Below, piece by piece: positions 20,983 to 32,272 of a DNA stretch of 64,000 bases. Source of the DNA: Maylandia zebra (Eukaryota > Chordata > Actinopteri > Cichliformes > Cichlidae); contig NC_135178.1 in assembly GCF_041146795.1 (NCBI RefSeq), positions 7,942,844-8,006,843 on the forward strand. The letters run 5' to 3'. Every line of letters starts with the position of its first letter. Positions within the stretch are counted from its first letter, which is position 1. A program made the translations under genes and the position numbers. The notes below the pieces were generated by a model, which saw only the letters and a program-made list of their open reading frames with translations, was not told the DNA's origin and did no database searches.

Positions 20983-21943
20983 CTGTACATGAAACAACTT
21001 TGTAGAAAACCATTTTCCTGTCGAAACATTAGCAAACACAAACAAAGTGTTATTAACAAACGAATTACTAATATCCCTCTCTATGATAGTGATTTATTTT
21101 TTTACGGGATTAAAACTGTAAATTTTACCAAACTAAAGAAAGTAATACAAAGTAATAAAACTTTTTATCATTTAGTTAAGATCCAACATCCATTCTTTTC
21201 ATAGTTGGTTGCTACCACCAGAGGGCGACATGGAGTACTTTTACCCATGTAGAGAAACATAAACGCTCATATATTACACACGCACCAACATTTTACTGTC
21301 TATTACTACATCAGTCTGTTTACATTAAACTGATATTGATAAATAAACTCACAAATATAGCTTCATGAATTTGGTAACGTCCTGTAAGTCATATCGTCAA
21401 ATGCTTTTGTTCCAAAATAAAAAGGCTGTTGAAATAATGATTGGTGTGGTTTTTACAGGTGAATGAGCAGCAGAATAACTACAGAGAATCTGTGAATACA
21501 TGAATGACCTTTTGTAATATGCCTTTAGCCTATTAGTGCCCTGAAAGAGTGGAGATTTTACCTATTTTAGCAAAATGATCTACAAACTGTATGGGTGAAT
21601 ATAGGAGCTTGTTAACAGGTTAGCATGTCCAACTAACAGACAGGAAAATGAGCTATGTATTTTTTAGATATCATGTTATCAGCTGACCACTGAAAGCTCT
21701 TTCTGCATATATCTTCTACACGTTCTGTCTCTTGTCACGTGTGTGTTTATATTTAAATCATGTATGTTGATTATTTAAATATGCTTTTTCATTCATTTTT
21801 AAAAAATGTCAACAGCTGTCGTTTACAGATTCATTGTTTACTATATGCTATATATATATATATATATATGAACATGAACAAAACTGAAAACACTGGGTCA
21901 CCGACCCAGGAACCCTGACAATATGTATTTTACCTGGTTAATG
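20979..21943. other. C1 downstream spacer
   Basis: AT-rich spacer without a gene. A (TA)n tract lies at about 21849-21869. A short perfect inverted repeat CTGGGTC-ACC-GACCCAG spans 21893-21909. Confidence 0.5.
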
Positions 21944-22187
21944 TGTGTGGCGGGGCGTGGTCTGCAGCGCCGCTGCAGGGGAGGCGGACGCACCTGAGCG
22001 GCACCCGCGATCACGCCTCGGCGCCTTAACGTCTGTGCTCTCTATGCTGTTGTGTTGGTATGTGTCGGGCTGTGAGCTTTAACACCGGCTGTATGCATAC
22101 AGCAACCGTGTGTGAAAAGTGGTCAATAAAGAGAAGCTGTAAAGCGTGTTCATGGAAACATCGTTGGGTCTGCCGTGATATGTTTAC
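21944..22187 (+). mobile_element. LTR-like or promoter-like remnant (C1)
   Basis: A GC-rich island in AT-rich DNA starts TGTGTGGCGGGGCG. It contains the hairpin CTGCAGCG-C-CGCTGCAG (21962-21978) and an AATAAA at 22125-22130 about 60 bases from its end. AATG occurs on both sides (21940-21943 and 22188-22191), a possible target duplication. The layout resembles a solo LTR, but the right end is not a clean CA and no internal genes are seen. Confidence 0.35.
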
Positions 22188-22460
22188 AATGGGACTTCTG
22201 CTCCTGAATCTCTGCGCACAGCGTCTGCAAATCGGAGCTGTATGAAGTCACTTTCATCTTTATGCAGGACTGTAAGCTGTCATCTGTGAGGCGTGAGCGG
22301 TGTTTGTTTTTAACATAGTTCACGGTGGAGCTGCTGACATAATGTGGATCCGAAGATTGATAATTAGCCTACCTGGGGTTGAAAGTCTCGATAAATGCAC
22401 GGCGTTTCGGCGGGTATATCGGCTTCCGCAAGTGTGACGCTTATTTTGAGCGTTCAAAAA
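22188..22460. other. C1 right end
   Basis: No gene seen. It ends at GTTCAAAAACTA, where C2 begins directly with ATAGAATATAAT: the tandem joint between the two C units. Confidence 0.6.
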
Positions 22461-22653
22461 CTAATAGAATATAATTTTATATTTATATTTCATTTCAATA
22501 TCACAGTAATCTTCCAATTTAGAACTACAAGTTAAAAAAGAACTAACATAAATAAAATACACTTCAGCTAATTACTTAAAAAAATAATTTATTTTCCCAA
22601 ACCACGCAGAGCCGCACTAAAAGGACTAAAGAGCCGCAGGTTGCTGACCCCTG
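22461..22653. mobile_element. hAT-like 3' end fragment (C2)
   Basis: Same fragment as 15833-16017, with a short ATTTC insertion near its start. Confidence 0.6.
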
Positions 22654-23445
22654 CACTAACCTATTCAGCTGCTTGTGAATGCAAATATCTAATCAGCCAA
22701 TCACATGCCAGAAAAAAAAGGGTGATTTAAGTGACTTTGAAGGCAGCATTGCTGTTGGTGACAGATGGGCTGTTTTACGTTTTTCAGACACTCCTGATCT
22801 TCTCAAATTTTCTCAGGAATTTACAGAGAACAGTCCAAACTGAAAAGCGAAATAAACATTTCCCTGGGTAAAAATGCCTTGTTGATTGCAGAAGTCAGAG
22901 GGGCGTGGCCATGCTGAAGGCAAGAGGAATTCTAAGCCAGTTTCTCAACCCAGCCCATCTGATATCAGTAACCACAACACATTCAAAGTCAATTAAAAGT
23001 CGCCTTTCTTGCCCGTTCCGATGCTCGCTTTCAACTTTGAAATGAGACCACTTGGACAACAGTAATGATAAATAATTGCAAATAGAGCACGTTTACAGAA
23101 TTTAATGTCATTTTTATAGAGCACCTCTTATTTTAAGAAAAGATGGGCGAGACGATTTTTGAAACTAACTGCAAATTAAGCACACAATATTTAATATCTG
23201 TATTTTACCATTTTGATAAGACATATTTCAGTACTCCAAAACACTTTTATTAGACTGCCAACATGCTTACAAGTAGTAAATCCAGGTTAGTGGATCATAA
23301 TTAAACATAACTCTGTGGCAAACGCAGAGTTCAGCAGGCCATCAAGGAAGAAGTGACGTGCATTTCTGCAGTGTAAAGATTCACAAATGATTTTCTCCTT
23401 AATCTACAGTCACACAAAGCGCCAGGAAAATCTTTGGTGATGTTC
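22654..23445. other. ddx54 pseudogene 3' flank (C2)
   Basis: Collinear with the C1 flank; minus-strand AATAAA at 23246-23251. No gene. Confidence 0.5.
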
Positions 23446-24671
23446 TCAGATGATTCTGACGCTTATCACCCAGTTCCTCCTGATGTCCTCCACACCATCA
23501 ACCCTCTGTCCTCCTCCCAGTTTCTTCCTCAGCTTGCCTTTCTTATGGCCACCCCTTCCAAAACCTGACTTTTTAACTTCTCCGAGCCACTTTTTGTTCT
23601 TGGAGCGGAGCTTCCTCATCCCCCCGCCCTGCAGGAACTGGTGCTTCTGCTTTTTCTTGCGCTGCTTCATGATCTGATCCTTTGTTTTCAGCTCCGAGCG
23701 TGCTTTGTGGTCACCGGAGCTCTGTACGTTTGGACCTCGTCGGCCACGGCCACGACCTGGGAGAGGCACGACACAACAAAGAGGTTGGAGGTTATAGCTC
23801 GCAAGGCTGGAAGAGGGACTTGAAGTATTTACCTTTAGAGTTGAGTTAAAACATGGTGGCTGATGTTCTATATTTAACATGTTTGTGCTATTCATTTTGA
23901 TGCCTTCCTACCTCTTGCTGGCTTCCTGCCTCCTCCGCCTGTTTCTCCATCTGATCCAGATCCTGTATCATCAATCTTGTATTTTTTCCTTCACTCCTCA
24001 TAACTGACATGTTGTCAAGTGATACAACATCTTCACAGTACAGCTTAATATTGTCATAGGAGTAGAGAAGAGGGTCATTGAGAGCAGCACACAGAGAAGC
24101 TTTTTGTTGGAAGGATACAAGTTCTTCCTGTTCTTCTTGTTACTGATAACCTGACCGCTGTCTGTTTTGATCTTCTTCTTCTGGTCTTCTTTTCCCGTTT
24201 CTCTCACAAAACGCTTCCTCTTACGGTCCCTAAAAAAAGAAGGGGGAAAAAAGACTTTAAATTATAGTTTGAAATGACCATTTGGTGGATACTGAGTCAA
24301 ACATAGGGAAATTTGTACCATTTCATCATTTTCTTCTGCTGGTTAAGGCGATCGCCTTCATCTCCCATGAGATCAAGGACAGCTGAAGAGGCCTGCTGTT
24401 CAAAAGCACTGCCCTCTCCACCGAGACTCAACCTGTCGACGCATAACACAGGACAAAACAGCATAAAACACAAAGCCATTCACATTTTTTAAAGAAACAG
24501 ATGCAACAGTTTAATGCCTCACCCTCTCTCAGAGTCAAAGTCTTTAGGTCTGTAAGGGATATAATACTCTTCATCTTTCCCTGACTGCCTCTTTTTCTTG
24601 GTCTTTGGTCACTCTTCGCCATCTTCCTGCTGACCTCTTCTTTTACCACCTACCACCTCTGAAAACACCCC
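23446..24671 (-). pseudogene. ddx54: 5'-truncated ddx54 pseudogene with extra stop (C2)
   Basis: Same five exons as in C1. In addition to the shared TGA at the conserved Trp, the first exon carries TGA (24611-24609) in place of the Arg codon CGA in GEERPKTKKK. An 8-bp deletion removes GTGGACAT next to the fourth exon's acceptor. This copy is the most decayed of the three. It keeps the longer KNKKWLGEVKKSG form in its last exon. Confidence 0.8.
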
Positions 24672-25505
24672 CTGGTGGAAATAGAAAGAATTACATGGTA
24701 CAAAGTGACAAAGCATGATACAGAGATCCTACTATCTTCCTCTTCTAGTTTGTATACAACATCATCTACATCAAAACTGCACTTTATTTTGCTTCTTCTT
24801 CATCAGACAGCACAAACAACTTTCTCATTTTGACTCAAATATTGGTTTTGAATGAAAATGATGAAACAATCCTGGGTGTTTATTCAACTTGTGAGCAGGT
24901 TTTCTAATCCACCGTACTATTATTATTGACACTAGTACATGTTCGTGCTGCTGGCAAACTAATACACTCAAGAACATATAGCAAAGCAAAAAAGTGAAAA
25001 GTAGGTCTTGCCTACATAAATAAACATAAGACAGTTGTGGAACTTTGACATAGTAACATCTGCAGTAATATTTACACCTGTGATGACATCTCACCAGCAT
25101 TAGCCTTATTTTGAAACCAAGATTGTTTACACAGAGTTTGTAATTGCAGAGAAATGCTCCATTTATTTTGGTCATTTCATTTTTGAGCAGGAAGCTCACC
25201 TTTCTTGTTATAGCCTTTAGACGAATAGAGAGTTTTCCAATTAAATACATATTCTTTAAATAATGTTCCCTCTTATAAAAAGTAGGATAATTTAAAAAAA
25301 AATTTAAAAAATGTATTATACCTCTATTACTTAGAAAAAAAACTGTTTTTTTTCTGTTGTCTGTTATATAACGTTAGTGATGCTCGTTTCAATTCATTTC
25401 TTAATCAGCTAAACAGGTCAGTTAAGAAACAGTCAAATATTAAGTTAAATTTGAAAACGGTTTAAAAAAAAATATCCCCATTCCAAAATGTCACATGACA
25501 ATCTC
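24672..25505. other. Spacer between ddx54 pseudogene and C2 gene
   Basis: Collinear with 18041-18874, with only scattered substitutions. No gene called. Confidence 0.5.
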
Positions 25506-25682
25506 ATTGGCTCACGGAGTTATGATGTCACTACACGATCCTTTGAAGTTTTTCCTTAAACAGGGGTGACACACAGCAGTTTTTTAGTTCGTGTCTTCGC
25601 AGCATTTGTGTTTGCAGCCTTCACACGTTCACCACAGAAACTTTTGGAAACCTTTTCAGAGTTGTCGTGTACAACCTTCAAC
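25506..25682 (+). promoter_or_regulatory. C2 promoter region
   Basis: Same inverted CCAAT, TGATGTCA, GATCCTTTG and CCTTAAACAGG series as upstream of C1, with no changes seen. Confidence 0.45.
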
Positions 25683-26891
25683 ATGTATCCAACAAGACAC
25701 CAACCAAGGCAAAAAGATTACGCCGCTTCTCCTTCCTGTCGTGGCCGGCCAATTTCCCCAAATGACCTCTTAGCCGTCCAAAGGGCATTACATGACAGTA
25801 AGAAGGAAAACTACCATCTCCAGAATAAAATTCAACAGATTGAAGAAGAGAAACTTCAACTGGAGGAGAAGTGTAGACAGATGGAAGCGCAAAATAAGAA
25901 CCTGGAAGAAAGACAAAAACGCCAGCCCGACATAAATATTATTAATGAGGGTTGGGGAATCAAGTTTGGACAAGCCCGAGAGCAGATTGTCTTCCTAATT
26001 AAGGAAAACAAGCAAAAGAGCGTGGAACTAAAGGAGATGTCCAACCAGCTTAAAGACAGCAAAGCTACTGTTGAGAAGACAGAATGGGATCTCCAATATA
26101 TGGACCAAATGAATCGGCTGCTCCAAACAAACTTCGATGAAGCTGTGAAAAAAAATGAAGAAATCCTCCAACAGAAGGAAGAACAGGAGAAAAAGCAAAG
26201 AGACATGGAGCACAAACTCAAAGTCACGGAGGAAAAATACAGAATGCTGAAAGAGAAGGTGGATGATACTCTGCGCCAAAATAAAGACCTTCTTCACGAG
26301 AAAAAGCAACTAGAAGGGGAAAAAGAAAAACTGGACAAACAATGCTCGCACATGCAGAAAAGGATGGAGCAAATGGCGAGAAACAACTCCGAGCTCACTA
26401 AGGGGATATTGTTGGAATACAACAACTTGAAGCGCAAACACACTGAAATGCAGGCGCAAAAGCAAGAACAAGACAACATACATGACGACCTGCAGCGTAC
26501 GCTCCAAGATATCCACAAAAGAAATGAGGAGCTACAAGACATGTACAAAGAAGTACAACAAAGAAACGCAGACATGCACAAGGACAAGATAATGCAGGAG
26601 GAAACATCCAAAGAGCTCAGGGAAAAGCTTGAAGAAAAACAAGCAACGTTGGAAGAGGTGGAGAAAACGTGCAAGAAGCTTGAGAAACAAAACAAAGAAA
26701 CCATCGATGAGTTGAGAACCCTCATCCTGGAAAAAAAAGCTCTTGTAGAAAACTGCATGAAAAAGAAGAACAAACGCTTCCGCTGGCCCTGGAGGAGGAA
26801 CTCTACTGCTTCCTCAGCAGGTGTAGCCTCGTCTTGCTCCACCTCTGTTCACCTCCCCAACCAGTCCCGGCAGTTGACTGTCCCCTCCTGA
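25683..26891 (+). CDS. C2: coiled-coil protein, 402 aa, intronless
   Basis: Second copy of the coiled-coil gene, 6631 bases from C1 in the same orientation. The protein differs from C1 at one residue only: Ile instead of Val at position 102 (REQIVFL), just after the coiled-coil break. Basic-aromatic patch, Ser/Thr tail and exonised 3' module are unchanged. AATAAA lies at 27239-27244. The frame stays open and nearly invariant while the adjacent ddx54 pseudogene carries stops. That suggests constraint or very recent duplication. Confidence 0.85.
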   Translation: MYPTRHQPRQKDYAASPSCRGRPISPNDLLAVQRALHDSKKENYHLQNKIQQIEEEKLQLEEKCRQMEAQNKNLEERQKRQPDINIINEGWGIKFGQAREQIVFLIKENKQKSVELKEMSNQLKDSKATVEKTEWDLQYMDQMNRLLQTNFDEAVKKNEEILQQKEEQEKKQRDMEHKLKVTEEKYRMLKEKVDDTLRQNKDLLHEKKQLEGEKEKLDKQCSHMQKRMEQMARNNSELTKGILLEYNNLKRKHTEMQAQKQEQDNIHDDLQRTLQDIHKRNEELQDMYKEVQQRNADMHKDKIMQEETSKELREKLEEKQATLEEVEKTCKKLEKQNKETIDELRTLILEKKALVENCMKKKNKRFRWPWRRNSTASSAGVASSCSTSVHLPNQSRQLTVPS

Positions 26892-26986
26892 GCCTGGTTC
26901 TGCCGGAGGTTTCTGCCCGTTTAAAGGCAGTTTTTCCTCCCCACTGTCGCCTAGTGCGTGCTCAGAGGGGATTGTTGGGGTTTTCT
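26854..26986 (+). repeat. Dispersed fish 3' module, exonised (C2)
   Basis: Same module as 20223-20355, again supplying the final codons and stop. Confidence 0.65.
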
Positions 26987-26993
26987 CTCCTCT

Positions 26994-27207
26994 ACCTTGT
27001 TTCATTATTTACTTAACGTTTTGTTCTTACTTCATTTTACCTTGTTTCATTATTTACTTGTTAACGTTTTGTTCTTACTTCATTTTACCTTGTTTCATTA
27101 TTTACTTGTTGACGTTTTGTTCTTACTTCATTTTACCTTGTTTCATTATTTACTTGTTGACGTTTTGTTCTTACTTCATTTTACCTTGTTTCATTATTTA
27201 CTTGTTT
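26994..27207 (+). repeat. 45/48-bp minisatellite, about 4.5 copies (C2)
   Basis: Units start at 26994, 27039, 27087, 27135 and 27183 (partial). It is three units shorter than C1, so the array is a true VNTR. Confidence 0.9.
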
Positions 27208-27412
27208 AACTTTTTCTTTTTCAACTTATTCATAAAACAATAAACCAATTGAATTTATCCTTTGAGTATTTTTCATCTTTTCATCTATAACTTTTTCAAA
27301 CATTCATATCTGTCATTTATCTTCTTCTTGAAACCTCATAAATGGTGAAGGAAAAATCCTGGAACATGGTTTGAAACACTGAAATTGTTTCAGCTGAAAC
27401 CGGCAAAGTCAT

Positions 27413-27414
<2 letters not shown>

Positions 27415-27482
<68 letters not shown>
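27415..27482 (+). repeat. (GT)34 microsatellite (C2)
   Basis: Uninterrupted 68-base GT tract, seven repeats longer than in C1. Confidence 0.95.
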
Positions 27483-27486
<4 letters not shown>

Positions 27487-28441
27487 CTGTACATGAAACA
27501 ACTTTGTAGAAAACCATTTTCCTGTCGAAACATTAGCAAACACAAACAAAGTGTTATTAACAAACGAATTACTAATATCCCTCTCTATGATAGTGATTTA
27601 TTTTCTTACGGGATTAAAACTGTAAATTTTACCAAACTAAAGAAAGTAATACAAAGTAATAAAACTTTTTATCATTTAGTTAAGATCCAACATCCATTCT
27701 TTTCATAGTTGGTTGCTACCACCAGAGGGCGACATGGAGTACTTTTACCCATGTAGAGAAACATAAACGCTCATATATTACACACGCACCAACATTTTAC
27801 TGTCTATTACTACATCAGTCTGTTTACATTAAACTGATATTGATAAATAAACTCACAAATATAGCTTCATGAATTTGGTAACGTCCTGTAAGTCATATCG
27901 TCAAATGCTTTTGTTCCAAAATAAAAAGGCTGTTGAAATAATGATTGGTGTGGTTTTTACAGGTGAATGAGCAGCAGAATAACTACAGAGAATCTGTGAA
28001 TACATGAATGACCTTTTGTAATATGCCTTTAGCCTATTAGTGCCCTGAAAGAGTGGAGATTTTACCTATTTTAGCAAAATGATCTACAAACTGTATGGGT
28101 GAATATAGGAGCTTGTTAACAGGTTAGCATGTCCAACTAACAGACAGGAAAATGAGCTATGTATTTTTTAGATATCATGTTATCAGCTGACCACTGAAAG
28201 CTCTTTCTGCATATATCTTCTACACGTTCTGTCTCTTGTCACGTGTGTGTTTATATTTAAATCATGTATGTTGATTATTTAAATATGCTTTTTCATTCAT
28301 TTTTAAAAAATGTCAACAGCTGTCGTTTACAGATTCATTGTTTACTATATGCTATATATATATATATGAACATGAACAAAACTGAAAACACTGGGTCACC
28401 GACCCAGGAACCCTGACAATATGTATTTTACCTGGTTAATG
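27483..28441. other. C2 downstream spacer
   Basis: Collinear with 20979-21943; the (TA)n tract near 28352 is shorter. No gene. Confidence 0.5.
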
Positions 28442-28685
28442 TGTGTGGCGGGGCGTGGTCTGCAGCGCCGCTGCAGGGGAGGCGGACGCACCTGAGCGGC
28501 ACCCGCGATCACGCCTCGGCGCCTTAACGTCTGTGCTCTCTATGCTGTTGTGTTGGTATGTGTCGGGCTGTGAGCTTTAACACCGGCTGTATGCATACAG
28601 CAACCGTGTGTGAAAAGTGGTCAATAAAGAGAAGCTGTAAAGCGTGTTCATGGAAACATCGTTGGGTCTGCCGTGATATGTTTAC
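28442..28685 (+). mobile_element. LTR-like or promoter-like remnant (C2)
   Basis: Same GC-rich segment as 21944-22187, with AATAAA at 28623-28628. Confidence 0.35.
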
Positions 28686-28961
28686 AATGGGACTTCTGCT
28701 CCTGAATCTCTGCGCACAGCGTCTGCAAATCGGAGCTGTATGAAGTCACTTTCATCTTTACGCAGGACTGTAAGCTGTCATCTGTGAGGCGTGAGCGGTG
28801 TTTGTTTTTAACATAGTTCACGATGGAGCTGCTGACATAATGTGGATCCGAAGATTGATAATTAGCCTACCTGGGGTTGAAAGTCTCGATAAATGCACGG
28901 CGTTTCGGCGGGTATATCGGCTTCCGCAAGTGTGACGCTTATTTTGAGCGTTCAAAAACTA
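28686..28961. other. C2 right end and joint to K3 unit
   Basis: No gene. GTTCAAAAACTA is followed directly by CAGTTTTTTCTGAATG, the first base of the Tc1-like element. The right border of the C block is therefore exactly at the element's TA/terminal repeat. Confidence 0.6.
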
Positions 28962-30238
28962 CAGTTTTTTCTGAATGCTTAAACCCTAACTGTGATTCCT
29001 GTAGCACAATCTCTAAAACTATTCAGACTTATAGCAAAACCACTCACTGAGTTTGCAAAACTAAAAGCACATAAACTGCTTTGCAGTTTGCAATTTTGTA
29101 ACACACACTTTGCAAAACGGTAGGCACAATTCACTGCACAACACTCAATTACCAAATTTCCAACACACTCCTAGCAAAAGTATACACATGTATGGCTATC
29201 ATTAACACTAATTTGCCAACTGTCTGGCACACTTTCACATGTGAAAACTTTTTTAGATAATTAGTTCACTTTGCAATCAGCCTAAGCACTATAATACAGG
29301 TAAGCTGTGTGTGCGGAGTACAATGGAGGGAGCAGAAAGAGTGAGAAGTAGAGGAGGCCGAGGAAGAGGACGTGGAGGTGAAGAAGTAGGATGAAGAGGA
29401 CGACAAGGACAAGGAGGAGCAAGAGGAAGACGAGGAGGGGGGAGAGGAAGATGAGGAGGGGGGAGAGGAAGGGTAGGAAGAGTAAGAAATAGAATTGCTG
29501 ATGACAATAGTGGACCATGTAATCAACCATGTAATCAACCGTGGAATGACCCTGAGGGTAGCTGGCCAACGGGTCCAGCCTAACTCGAGCCGCTACACTG
29601 TAGCAAGTACCATAAGGACATCTTGAAATGAGAATCGGTTAGTACAGTCACTTCGCACAAAGATTTGTAGCACTGCCATATGCCAATGAGAAACACACCA
29701 ATACCATTGATGTAAAAATACTGAAATTGTTACTTTACAGAATTGCTAGATGACCAGATGCTGGGGGCAGAGGAAGCATGTTCACTGCAGACCAAGTAAC
29801 CCATATAGTCATTATGGCGATTGCAAATAATCCTATACTTGGAAATGAACACTTGTGTTTGTTTTGATGTGTTTCAAGTACACCAGTACTTGAAGTTTGG
29901 ATCCCTCTATGCTTATGGATCTATGACAGAAGTATGAGCTCAAACTGACATAGCCTACCTTGTGCACAGAGAAAGCAAAAGCCAGATGTGTTTTGTATTC
30001 ATACCATCAGTGTGCAGTTGGCGCATTGTGTGCTTAGTAGATGATGGCTTGTGTGTACTGTTTGATACGGAAACACCATTTTTACGAAGGTGTGAAGAGT
30101 TAATCTAGCTGTGTTTGCTTTTGCAAGAGAACTACAATGTTTTGATTATTGGGTGACAGGTTTTCTTATTTGTGTGAAGAGTTTTGCAAAATTAGCCAAT
30201 AGTTACAAAAAATGTGCTTAGGCATTCAGAAAAAACTG
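28962..30238 (+). mobile_element. Tc1/mariner-like element, inactive (copy 3)
   Basis: 1277-bp copy with both terminal repeats. It lacks the CTCA of GCACTCAGTTTGC near 29084. Together with copy 2 it brackets the C1-C2 block as direct repeats. Confidence 0.8.
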
Positions 30239-32063
30239 TAATAAACTAAAAGACAGAAATCAGATTATAAGATCTGTGGTGTTGTTGATTTATATTATGG
30301 TACTTATCATTTGTGATATTTATTACTGTGTGCATACTTTATTAGGAGAGATGAGATTAAATGTTGTCAGACAAATATTCTCTTCCTTGCTGGTTCCATC
30401 GAAGGAGAAATGTTCAAGTAAGTATGTAACTGGGACGTAATCCAATTCCACAACACAATGTGACGGGGAATCAGCTGTGTTTTGCTGCCCAATTTATTTA
30501 GAATCTGGTGCAAACCGGCGAGCCAGTTCCTGAATCAGTCACGTGGTACGGACTGCCCGCGAGGCCTCGAACATCACTGCATACGTAATCAAAGCAAGCC
30601 TCGATACGCGCTTTACAAAACTACCACGAGATTACCCGACACACGCTTCAAAGCTTCGACACACAGGAGACATCACTACTGCACACAGCCTTCACACGAC
30701 AACAGGTGCACCACACTGCTAAGTGTGTTTTGTGTTTAGAGTTTTGCTAAATGGGAGACTGAGCTTTGAATAGTGTTTAAGATTTTGGCAACAGTGGGAC
30801 TGATTTGATGAAAGAGTTTTCATAGTTGACAGTTTAGTTTTTACAATGGGGTTTAGTGTTTTAGCAATTCAGAAAAACTCTAATACACCTGTGCTTTTCC
30901 CAGCAACTGAGGCTTTTACCCTGCACAGTTTAAGGTATGATAAAGCACTGACCTTATAAATGGCACAAAATACACATTTTAGCTGGGAGCTGGTCATTCA
31001 CAGGGGAAAGGCTCCATTGTACAACAACAACAACAGTAGTAATAGTAATAATAAATTATTATTAGTCAGGCAAGTATATCATATACCAAACATGCTTCCA
31101 AACTAATGACATTTTTTGCATTCTTCACATCAGGTCAAAATGTACTTTTTTAAAAAAGTGACTGGCACTGCGGAAATGGATCTACAGCACCACTTAAGAA
31201 ATTTTAAAGAACTTCTAACAACTTATTTACAGCTTGAAATACGTGTATGACATTTATTACACACAGATTCAGTGAACCCAATCCAAAGAGGAAGTCTGGA
31301 AGTCCGCCATTTTGAATGTAAAATGACATTTTGGCACAGTTTTAGTGTTTTCCAGGCATCGCTGGTTTACACATTCGCCTGCAAAGTGAGAGGTCACTGG
31401 TTAAATTCCATTTGGTTACTTCAGGAACTTTTTGGGGTTACTTCAGAAAGGGACATCTTCGTCAAAGCCATGTTTGTGGTGGAATTTTGATCATTTATCA
31501 CTGGACATAAGATTTTCATCTCTAAAAATGTATTTTGTCCAGTCTGTCCCAAACTTCACACTTTTGATGACAGTCTGGCGACGACTACATGCCAATATCT
31601 GGTCACACATGGTGCCACAGTTCTCATATAACATTTTAATCAAGACTACCCCACTGTGATTGAAGCATTTCTTGCAAAACAATCATAACCAAACAAAACC
31701 TTTCCTGTTCTGTAAATGAACAGTAGGACAAAATGATTACTAGTCATTGCGGAAAGCACAATTAATGTTTTTGTTTACATCGTTGGAACGAGGAAAAATT
31801 CCCCCACCACAAAAACAGAAATACTCATGAAAGCAACCTGTAGTGCAAACACGAGGGCTGAATTTATTACTTCCTGCACTAGAAACCTGCCGATGTTGCT
31901 GATATGGATAGATCACCAGTCTTCCTTGTCTTTATCTTATTATCTCCTGTTGAGATGTCGCAGCAGAAAATGCAGCCTGGCCTGTTGAAACATTGTTTTT
32001 TTTTAGTGTTTCAACTGAAAAAATAGAATGCCTTTGATCCAAATGGAATGCATCTTGTGAAAA
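30239..32063. other. Spacer upstream of K3
   Basis: Collinear with 6043-7869, including the truncated Tc1-like terminus, CpG-richer repeat and tRNA-like remnant. No gene called. Confidence 0.4.
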
Positions 32064-32272
32064 AAGGTGACATCTTGTGACATCACAAGATGATGACATA
32101 GATCCTTTGTTATGTCATCATCTTGCTGAGAGAAAAAACCCTTAAGTAGGAGCTTTGCTCTGTTAAACTTTAATGCTCAACGGACCTTGACCTGACAGCA
32201 AGCAAACCCTTTTTGGAGAGTTTTGAGAGAATTTTACTTAGCAATTCACCGACCAAGCCGACACATTTCACC
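32064..32272 (+). promoter_or_regulatory. K3 promoter region
   Basis: Both palindromes (32071-32092; 32087-32100 with 32111-32124), TGACATCA, GATCCTTTG and CCTTAAGTAGG are conserved unchanged. Confidence 0.5.
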
